Assembly: GCA_003550325.1 (NCBI GenBank)
Contig: QKWP01000219.1
Location: forward strand, 315,241 to 379,240
DNA from: Gigaspora rosea
Taxonomy: Eukaryota; Glomeromycota; Glomeromycetes; Diversisporales; Gigasporaceae
DNA length: 64,000 nt
Direction of reading: 5' to 3'
Part shown: piece after piece, positions 56,192 to 64,000 of the stretch
How the letters are laid out: every line of letters starts with the position of its first letter
Numbering within the stretch: position 1 is the stretch's first letter
Position numbers and translations under genes: made by a program
Notes under the pieces: model-generated
Seen by the model: only the letters and a program-made list of their open reading frames with translations
Database searches by the model: none
What the model was told of the DNA's origin: nothing

Positions 56192-57212
56192 GAACCACTA
56201 TTTATACCATGGTTTTTGCTATTTGCACCATGTATTTCATGTAACATTAGATCATCAATCAACCTTTTCTATTTGCACCATAGTATAGTTATACAAATGT
56301 TTGAAAAATTTTATTTTGTACTCCTATATGTTGTTAATCTACAAAAAAGGTGAGTTTTTATTGGTGCAGCATTAAAATAGTCTGAGGTTATACAAAAATT
56401 GCGAAAATCTAGCCTGCATTATGTTAAGGCCTTAAAAAATTAGAGTAAGGGTTGTGCTGCATTATAAAATTAGGGTTAGGGTTGGCCCGGCCTATATTAT
56501 AAAATAAGGTTAGCAGGCCTACTAGATTAGTTATCAAAATAAGACTTGTGTAATGTTATATGATATTAATAGCACGAATAACTGTTAATCTACAAAAAAA
56601 GGCGAGTTTTTATTGGTGCAACATGAAAATAGTCCAAGGTTATACAAATTTGCAAAAATCTAGCACACATTATGTTAAGGCCTTAAAAAATTAGGGTAAG
56701 GGTTGGCCCGAATTATGAAATTAAGGTTAGGGTTGGCCCGGCCCATATTATAAAATTAGTTAGCAGGCCTACTAGATTAGTTATCAAAATAAGACTTGTG
56801 TAATATTATATGATATTAATAGCGCGAATAACTGTTAATCTACAAAAAAGGTGAGTTTTTATTGGTGCAACATGAAAATAGTCCAAGGTTATACAAATTT
56901 GCAAAAATCTGGCACACATTATGTTAAGGCCTTAAAAAATTAGAGTAAGTGTTGGCCCGAATTATGAAATTAGAGTTAGGGTTGGCCCGCATTATAAAAT
57001 TAGATTAGCAGGCCTACTAGATTACCAAAACAAGGTTTGTGTAACGTTACATAACATTAAAAGCGCAAATTAACTGTTAATCTAAAAGAAGGTGAGTTTT
57101 TATTGGTGCAATATATATTACCATAGTGTAAATAAAAAAGGTTGATTGATGATCTAATATTATACAAAATTCATGGTGCAAATAGCAAAAACCATGATGT
57201 AAATAGCGGTTC
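56192..57212. mobile_element. MITE built from a tandem array between 95-bp inverted repeats
   Basis: GAACCACTATTTATACCATG (left) pairs with inverted GAACCGCTATTTACATCATG (right); arms 56192-56286 and 57119-57212 match through GCTATTTGCACCATG and TTAGATCATCAATCAACC. Between them, a unit of about 250 bases starting TGTTAATCTACAAAAAAGG occurs at 56332, 56583, 56833 and (partial) 57075. Each unit contains GTTAGGGTTGGCCCG. Confidence 0.85.
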
Positions 57213-57391
57213 TTTAACAAAATAATAAAAATATAAAACTATAAAAAAAAGGACAAAAAAAAGTGAAACAAAAAATAACAAAATAACTTAAAAATAAAAA
57301 AACCGAATTAAAAAAAAATAAACTAAAAAATAAAAAAACAAATAATAAAATAAAAAAGATAATAAAATAAAAAAATCACTCTAGTAAATTA

Positions 57392-57654
57392 CCATATTTT
57401 CGTATAATAACGCACATGTGTGTTATTTCAAAATTGGCCCTTTTTAAAAATTACCTATTTGGCTCAAAATAACGCACATGTGCGTCCTAAAATAATGCTC
57501 CCCTCCTCTAAGAGTTTTACGAGAAATATAAGTGTATTGCACATGTCTATTAAAGATTGGTAATATTGATCTGGAATTCACACATGTGCGTTCTGAGATA
57601 ACGCACAGGTGCTCAAAATAATGCACAGGTATACATTATTATAAGAAAATACGG
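57392..57654. mobile_element. CCGTAT-family MITE
   Basis: Ends CCATATTTTCGTATAATAAC and (inverted) CCGTATTTTCTTATAATAAT, TA on both sides (57390-57391, 57655-57656). AATAACGCACATGTGYGT repeats replace the CGCGCATG repeats of 32069-32301, as expected if CpG sites decayed. Confidence 0.75.
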
Positions 57655-58160
57655 TATAAAAAAAAAGCTGAAAAAAACGAAACAAAAAAAATAACTTAAA
57701 AATAAAAAAACGAATTAAAAAAATAAAAAAAACCAAATAATAAAAAAATAATTTAAAAACTAATTAAATATAAAAAAAGAAACCAAATACCAAGCCTAAT
57801 TAAATATATATAAAAAACTGAAACAAAAAAAACTCAAAAAAAGCAAATAAAATAAAAAAATAATAAAAAGCTAATAAAACTATAGAAAAAAAGATATATA
57901 TATATATAAACAAAAAAAATAACAAAAAAAAGAGAAAATTCCCTAATAAACAATATAAAAAAAATGAGAAAAACTGAAAAACTATATATAAAATAACCAA
58001 GTAAAAGCTTTTTTATGAATTCCATAATTGTAATGCTTGTGCTGCTAAAAAAATTTAAAAAAAATTAGAAAAAAGAAAATTTATTAATTTACTCCTGTGT
58101 ATGAAATACAGATATAATTATAAAAAAAAATTAATAAAAAATTTAGGCAAAAAGAAAATG
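57655..58160. other. A-rich non-coding stretch
   Basis: Runs of AAAAATAAAAAAAC. Minus-strand frames are Phe-rich artefacts. Confidence 0.6.
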
Positions 58161-59367
58161 GTGACCCATCGCTATAGCGACCCTTATATGATCGACCAAT
58201 CATTTTTGAGATTGGCGATTATATAAGATGATCTATTTTTTTTATTTTTTTTTATTTTTTTTTTATTGCGATTAATTTTTTTTTTAACCGCAAATAATTT
58301 TTTTTTAGAATCTTCTTTGGAGTCGTCGCTGGAGTCATCACTGGAGTCTTTATTGGAGTCTTTACTGGAATTGTCGCTGAAGTGATCATTGGAACAGTCT
58401 TTTAGTAGGTTTTTTAGTTTTTCAGTGTTTTTTCATGTTTTTCAGTGGTTAATTTTGTCATTTTTTGGGGATAGGTTCTTTGTTTCTTCGTCGTTCTTCG
58501 GTGGTTCTTCCTCATTGTTTTTCAGTGGGTAGTTTGTGTATTTTGGTAGGTAGGTTTTTTGTTTCTTCGTCGGTAGGTTCAAGTCTTTCGGTTGTTCTTC
58601 TTCTCTTTTTTTCAGTAAGTAATTTTATCATTTTTCAGTTGGTAGGTTCTTTGTCTTTTCTCGGTGGGTTCAGTAAGTTCTTTGGTGACCTTCTTTGTCG
58701 GTTTTCGGTGTAATTTTGTCATTTTTCTGTGGGAGGTTCTTTCTCTCTTCGTCGGTGGGTTCTGTAAGTTCTTCAGTTGATCTTTTTTGTTGTTTTTAGC
58801 AGTAATTTTTTCAGTTTCCAGTAGGTAAGTTCTTTGTTTCTTCGTTCGTGGGTCAAGTTTTTCGGTAGTTCTTCTTTGTCACTTTTTGGTGGATAATTTT
58901 TTGATGGGTAAGTTCTTTGTCTCTTCGGTAAGTTCTTTGGTTTAAATCCTTTGGTGGTTCTTCATCGTTCGTTCGTCAACATTTTCATCCTGTTTTATCT
59001 CGTTTCATCCCGTTTTTAGTCCCATTTTCTCATCCTGTAATTTGTTATATTTCTTCTCATTTTCGATTATATTTTTTTATATTTGTATCCGACTAAAAAA
59101 AAAATAAATTAAAATTAAAAAAAAATTAATTATTAAATTAAATTAATAAAAAAAAATCCAATTTTTGTCCCGTTTTCTCGTCCCGTATTTCGTCCTATTT
59201 TCGTCACATTTTTCTTCTCTTTTTCATTCTGTTTTCTTTATGTTTTGACTAAAAAAAAAAATAAAATAAATTTTAAAAAAAAAAATTAAAAAAAAAACAA
59301 CAAAAATAAGGATACATGTGATTGACTTTGATTGGTCGATCACGGAGTTGCCATGGCGACATGTCTC
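58161..59367. mobile_element. Related inverted-repeat element, opposite orientation, nested
   Basis: Left end TATAGCGACCCTTATATGAT, CGACCAATCATTTTTGAGAT; right end inverted GGCAACTCCGTGATCGACCA, ATCAAAGTCAATCAC. Bases 58318-58396 read on the minus strand as Asp/Ser-rich (SSKDSNKDSSDDSSDDSKED). Bases 58430-58980 are diverged repeats of GTAGGTTCTTTGTTTCTTCG, which on the minus strand include EPTDEETKNLPTKIHKLPTE. Possibly a decayed repeat-rich protein gene. Confidence 0.4.
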
Positions 59368-60240
59368 CATAAAATAAAACCCAAAAATTTAAATAAAAAA
59401 ATCAAATCAAATTAAGGTTTATATAATTTAGCACATATTTTTGCAATGCGCCCATCTGATAAACTAATTAGATTGTAGGATCAGCTGTAACATAAAAATG
59501 AGAAAAAAATAGCGATCATTTAAAAAATTGCCTGTGGCTTATAATTTTGCTTATGAAACTATTTTTCATGCTCTAACAAAAAAAATTCCTTTGCAAAATT
59601 TTACTATAAAACCTCTTTTCTTGTCTATACACTATTCTAACCTCACCCTAACTCTAACTAACAAAAAAATGTATATTTTGGTTGTTTTACACCAAATCAT
59701 ATGAGGTGCACTACAGCGCATAAGCACAAAAATATTAAATTCTCAAATTAAAGTTAAGTCAAAGATAATTTATACTAAAATTTTATGTAGAATTTTTTTT
59801 GTTAGAACTTTAAAAGCAAAATTTTGAGGTATCATATGTACCTGTATTTTATACACAGGTATACAAATAGAAATTGCTAAAAACATTTTAAAAAAATTTT
59901 AAAAAAACCCTCTAACCCTATACTATTTTAATAAAATTGCAAAATGGCAAAACAGCGAAATAGTGAAACAGTAAAATGCCGAAATAGTAAAATGGCAAAA
60001 CAATAGGCAAACCTCTAATAAAAACTTCGAAACAACGAAATTATACGATTCCAAGATGAAGTACTAGTTAATAACGAGAAAAAATAAAATTTACGGAAAA
60101 AAGTGGCAAGGCACAACTCCAAAACAATGGTCTAGAAGGAAAAAACAATGATTATCAAATATAGATCATTGTTTATATATGATTACCAATCTCTAAAATG
60201 ATTTGTTGATCATATAAAGGTCACATAGCAATAGGTTGCT

Positions 60241-60808
60241 ATTGCATTTTTGCTATATAAAATATATAAAAGTCATTATTTTTAGATGTATATCACTTTA
60301 AAACAGCTTTATTTAAACTATTTAAAAAAAGGAAATTACTAATTCATACCACAAATGATTATTACCTATAGTCAATTTGCTAATTAAAATTCAGAATCAA
60401 ATATATTATATAGATCAATTTTATAATAAAAAAAATTGCTAAAATTGCTCTAATCTAAAATTTTGTTTATAAACCTACTTTTTTTTTATAACAAAAAATT
60501 ACTTGCCAAATTTACTATAAATTAGGAATTTATAATTTATTGCATGGTGCAATATATTGTACCCCTATTATAACTATATGGATCATCAATTTTGTGTAAC
60601 AAACAATTAAAGAAATTTTTATTAAAGCAATAAAAATTTAATTAATATTAGGGTTAGGGTTAAGGCCTGGAATGAAACAAGAATATAGTTTATACCAAAA
60701 TTTCACGAGGAGTATTTTTTATTAAAACTCCAAAGGTGGTTTCATAGGCAAAATTTTTAATTAATAGAAGGGGTGCAATAAATTATAAAACCCATTTACT
60801 ATATGGGA
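60241..60808. other. AT-rich non-coding stretch
   Basis: Contains GGTGCAATATATTGTACCCC near 60545 and AGGGGTGCAATAAATTATAA near 60768, relatives of the TGCACCCC ends of the next element. No gene. Confidence 0.35.
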
Positions 60809-61060
60809 ATTAGTAAATAGTGCACCCTGCACTGTAGTGCACCCCTATAGTAAGAGTTAGGGTTAAGGTTAGGGTCAGGGTTAGGGCTATGGTTAGATTA
60901 GAGCAAGAGTTAGAGTTAAAGTCAAAATTAAAATTAGGATTAGAGTTAGGATCAAGATTAGTACAAAATTGCAAGAGGATCATTTTTTGTTAATAATGCA
61001 ACAGGGGTTACCCTAGTAAAATTTTGAGTAACATAAAAGGGGTGCACTGCAGTGCAGGTG
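60809..61060. repeat. Inverted-repeat element holding a TTAGGG-like tract
   Basis: TAGTGCACCCTGCACTGTAG at the left and inverted TAGTGCACCTGCACTGCAGT at the right. Between them 60845-60965 is a degenerate run of GTTAGGGTTAAGGTTAGGGT drifting into GAGTTAGAGTTAAAG. TTAGGG is the common fungal telomere repeat, but here it is inside a MITE-like hairpin. Confidence 0.5.
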
Positions 61061-61710
61061 CACTATATTACAAAACCCTTACTATATATAATATCCTAAT
61101 ATCCTATTTTAATCTCTAATCTTTATCACTATCCTAATATTAAAAAAATTTAATTTTTATTTAATAAAAATTTTTGTTTATTTTATTTTATGTATTATAG
61201 ATCACAGATGATATTTACCTATGGTGATTATTAGTTATTTCTTAAAAAAATTATTATTTATTTTTTTTAATCATTTGATACCAAAATCAAGATTGGATTC
61301 AAAACAATTTAAAAATTTGATTTTTTAATTTATTACAAGTTTTTATATACTATAATTTTGTTAGAAAATTATTATAGTATTCATATACAAGTTTAATTTA
61401 TTGATTTACAAATTTTGTATAACATATCAATTAAACCAATTTTTACAAACAAAAAATTAAACCCTTGCTTATAGTTAGGGTAAGAGTGGTTGGATTCGGC
61501 AAGGTTTGTTTATAACAAAATTTTGTAAGAAATTTTTTTATTAGAAACCAAAAGGTGGTTTCATAATCAAAATTTTAAGATATCAGTTGTTTTTACATTA
61601 CCCATATATATACACTCCATGTATAAATAGAAATTCTCTTTTTTTTAATACTATACTAAATTTAGTATAGCAAAATTTTAGAATAATACAGAAAGTTTAA
61701 AAGTAAGCTA
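61061..61710. other. AT-rich non-coding stretch
   Basis: No long frame, RNA gene or inverted repeat that I can support. Confidence 0.3.
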
Positions 61711-61719
61711 CATTCGCAC

Positions 61720-61905
61720 CTCGATATAGTCACACTCAATATAGTCACAAACTCGATATAGTCATGGGTTTATTTTTACCGATTCATTTTATATTACTTT
61801 ACTCTTTATATAGTCACAAACAAGATATAATCACAGTCACTGAATTTTGTATTACGATAGTTATTAAGTATATAATAAATTACTTCGATATAATCACAAA
61901 TTATA
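61720..61905 (+). promoter_or_regulatory. Subterminal repeats, likely transposase-binding sites
   Basis: CTCGATATAGTCACA, CTCAATATAGTCACA, CTCGATATAGTCATG, TTTATATAGTCACAA, AAGATATAATCACAG and TTCGATATAATCACA recur in the same orientation. In pogo-type elements the CENP-B-like N-terminal domain binds the ends; that these repeats are its sites is inference. Confidence 0.55.
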
Positions 61906-62339
61906 TAAGCATTTTCTGCTTTCAACCAAGTGTACAAAATTGTTCAGGACCCTTTTTTTTGGAAAAAACATTCATGCTTTAATTTTCGCATAGGGCATTT
62001 AATGTTTCAAAAATTAGAATACACCGTATAAATTCTTTATTAAATAAAAAATGTACAGTATGTACGTACATACATACCTGTGCACACTTTCCTTTCTTGT
62101 AACTCGGTTCACATAAGGAGAGGTTTAACTATAATCTATATATGCATTTACCGTTACAAAGAACATACCATATCAATACTGATTATGCAATGCACATGTT
62201 TTGTACTTCTGTTTGTAGCTACATTTTTACAAAGAGCTTTGGATAATGATACGTATAAAAGCGTGGTCCCGACGAACATTAATTAAAAAAAGAATATCTC
62301 ACCAGACTTAACTTCTCGATCGAAAGTCTTAGTTTTGAT

Positions 62340-62885
62340 CAATTTTTTTTCTTGTACATCTAATATCTTGTGCACACTTTTTTTTCTGGATTATGACCTC
62401 GTGAATTATAAGTTAATTTTTTATAAAATTTTTTTTCTTCCCTAAAACCTCCTTGTACATACACGCACCTTTTCTTCCGAATTATGTTACCTCGTGAGCC
62501 ATAAGTTAAATTTTTCTTCTCGAAGACCTCCTTGTACACACACGCACCTCGTGAACTATAAGTTAACTTTTTCTTCTCTAATACCTCCTTGTACATATAT
62601 ATGACACACGCACCTTTTCTTCTGATTATGTCTTGCCTCGTGAACTCGGGTACTGAAAGTTTATACAGTATCGTGTGCATGCACCTTCCCTTTCGAATTA
62701 TGCTTTTTTTTCATGACACACGTACTTTTACTTCCAATTATGCTTTTTTTGCCTCGTGAGTTTTTTTTATAAGAATTTTTTTTAATATTGTATTGTACCG
62801 ATTTATGCTTTGCCTGCTGTACTACCTTTTTTTCTTTTAAAAACCTTCATATAGAATCTTACACATATGTACCTTATTTTCCAAA
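62340..62885 (+). repeat. Degenerate tandem repeats leading into the transposase start
   Basis: Units of 60-80 bases with TGCACCTTTTCTTCCGAATT, ATG and CCTCGTGAACTATAAGTTAA. At least six copies with TTATG...CCTCGTGA precede the transposase, whose own start, AATTATGCCTCCTGATTATG, fits the same pattern. On the minus strand the units encode YKEVxEKKxLTYxSRG repeats, probably without meaning. Confidence 0.6.
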
Positions 62886-62888
62886 ATT

Positions 62889-63914
62889 ATGCCTCCTGAT
62901 TATGCAGTCAAAAAGATACATAGCAGACTAAGCAATGCCCAGCATAAAGAAATATGCGAATACACTAAAGCAAGACCAGCAGCTAGACATCAAGACATTG
63001 CGGATGAATTTATGAGGAAGTATTCTACGCTAAAACTTGATAGATCAACTATCACCAAGACTTTACAAAAAAGTGAACAATATCTTTACCTTGAAGAAAG
63101 TCCTGTAATACAAAATCGGTGTAAAAATAAACCACCAAAGTATCCCTTGCTCAAGACAGCAATGACAATTTGGGTAAATCAAGCTTCCTCTGCTGGTATG
63201 GTTCTTTCAGATGAGTTGGTAAAATTAAAAGACCGTGAATTTGGTAATCATCTTGGTATTCCTGAAAATGAACTTAAGTTCTCAAACGGATGGGTTTCAA
63301 ACTTCAAGAAGCGAAATTTTTTACATCAATACCGATTTAATGGTGAGGCTGCGAGTGCACCTTTGGAAACTTTAGCAGATGAAAGGATTAAGCTGAGACA
63401 GCTTCTTTCCCAATATGAGCCCGAGAACATATATAATGCTAATGAACCCGGGTTATTTTATCGAATGTTACCAAATCAGACGTTGGCACAGCAAGCAGTT
63501 TCTGGCAAAAAAAGGGTAGGAAATTAATTTTTTACTTTTCTATTTAATAAAATGGGAAATTAATATATGCATTGCCGTATTACTATTCAGAACAAATCAC
63601 GACTTACCGTATTGTTAGCTACGAACGCAACTGGATCGCACAAACTCCGGCCGTTGGTTATAGGTAAATCAAAAAAACCATGGTCTTTCAAAGGAATAAA
63701 GATATCACTACTTCCGGTTATGTATGAAAACAACGAACGTGCATGGATGAAGTCTGATATTTGGGAAAAGTGGTTAACATTTCATGATAAAGGTTTCCGT
63801 ATTCAAAACAAGAAAGTTTTGTTAATCGTGGATAATGCTAGATCTCATAGTGAACCAGAAATGCCCGCTTCTTCGATGACAATAGAGATCAAAGATCTGA
63901 AGACAATAAATTAG
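62889..63914 (+). pseudogene. pogo/Tigger transposase (CENP-B-like HTH plus DDE), damaged
   Basis: Exons 62889-63515 and 63591 onward, joined by a 75-nt GT-AG intron in phase 0. Residues 12-65 form the first helix-turn-helix (LSNAQHKEICEYTKARP... DRSTITKTLQ). Residues 85-150 form the CENP-B second HTH (ELKFSNGWVSNFKKRN). The DDE part starts near 170. The first catalytic Asp of the YNxDE/TGLF motif is Asn185 (NANEPGLFYRML; codon AAT at 63441), the second is kept at Asp290 (LIVDNARSH). The frame then goes wrong: after HSEPEMP an acidic frame shifted by one (FFDDNRDQRSEDN...) continues to the window end, and the third acid was not reached. The start is the first ATG after the repeat leader. An inactive copy is likely. 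Confidence 0.8.
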
Positions 63915-64000
63915 GTTCTAAATACGAAAATGGTGAAAATTTTATTTCTGAGGGTAGTGAAAATAATGAAATTCCTAATTCTGAAGGCGATGAGGATAAT

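Larger units (their letters stand above)
55542..60240. mobile_element. Composite inverted-repeat element (outer)
   Basis: Left end TATAGCGACCCTATGATCAA, CCAATCAAAATCGATCATGTG (20 of these), right end inverted as TATGTGACCTTTATATGATC, AACAAATCATTTTAGAGATT. The two ends differ inside the shared GACC...ATGATCRAC core: type 1 has AATCAAARTCRATCA, type 2 has AATCATTTTWGAGATTGG. The related element at 58161-59367 has the same two end types in reversed order, so it reads as a sister copy nested in inverse orientation. The boundaries are approximate. Confidence 0.4.
61711..64000 (+). mobile_element. pogo/Tigger transposon, 3' end outside window
   Basis: Follows TA (61709-61710) and begins CATTCGCACCTCGATATAGT, the pogo-type end also seen at 32017. 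Within 220 bases come six copies of a CGATATAGTCACA-like motif (61722, 61735, 61750, 61806, 61824, 61888, some altered). A repeat-rich leader follows (62340-62880), then the transposase. The right end lies beyond 64000. Confidence 0.7.

Noticed and set aside
60845..60965. True telomere or chromosome end
   Set aside because: The TTAGGG-like run is degenerate, short and internal, with ordinary transposon sequence on both sides.
62360..62680. Minus-strand repeat protein (YKEVxEKK repeats)
   Set aside because: It follows from the tandem DNA repeats in the leader of the pogo element; no start context, and direction opposite to the transposase.

Overview
The window looks like nuclear DNA of a repeat-swollen, very AT-rich fungal genome, most probably an arbuscular mycorrhizal fungus (Glomeromycotina, Rhizophagus or Gigaspora type). 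The reasons are long T/A-rich stretches, short GT-AG introns of about 55-90 nt, an RT/RNase H LINE, a KRBA2-type spliced integrase gene, a pogo/Tigger transposase, and a spliced DDE-like gene family that I recall only as hypothetical proteins in those fungi. The organism assignment is inference; no rRNA or marker gene is present. I see no cellular housekeeping gene that is intact. Almost everything recognisable is a transposable element, a non-autonomous derivative, or a broken gene fragment.

Layout. 1-3920: 3' two thirds of a LINE with intact RT and RNase H residues. 3921-12229: AT-rich DNA with palindromic repeats, a pogo-type MITE, a TTAA-flanked element, a hAT-type MITE and a Harbinger-type MITE. 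12247-17566: a 5.3-kb inverted-repeat element (with a 288-base N gap) that has inserted into and split a pogo-type MITE; it holds tandem repeats and a fragment resembling alpha-COP. 17.7-27.3 kb: hAT-, Mutator-like and other MITEs, a tandem repeat and a run of three CACGTG sites. 27601-29660 (minus): the only gene in the window with an unbroken multi-exon reading frame, a five-exon, 595-residue integrase-like protein whose second catalytic Asp is Asn and which carries an acidic linker with a SUMO-interaction-like motif.

30-38 kb is a dense set of nested MITEs, many with readable target-site duplications, around two decayed gene fragments: a short-chain dehydrogenase relic at 35465-35875 and an unidentified spliced relic inside an inverted-repeat element. 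39.6-48.1 kb holds a minus-strand pseudogene, more TTAA elements, a tRNA-like SINE candidate and two large fold-back elements. 48481-52786 is a multi-exon DDE-like pseudogene with at least five premature stops and a frameshift. 55.5-60.2 kb is a composite inverted-repeat element that contains a smaller MITE, a tandem array bracketed by inverted repeats, and a related element in opposite orientation. 61711-64000 is a pogo/Tigger transposon running off the end, with a two-exon transposase whose first catalytic Asp is also Asn.

How the parts relate. The full-length pogo element at the right edge shares ends and subterminal text with the MITE at 32017-32401, so it is a plausible source family for that MITE. 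Several elements record insertion order: the host sequence can be read across each insertion. The recurrent C-to-T/G-to-A differences (premature TAG/TGA codons, Asp-to-Asn changes, an AT-shifted copy of the fold-back element) suggest decay by cytosine deamination.
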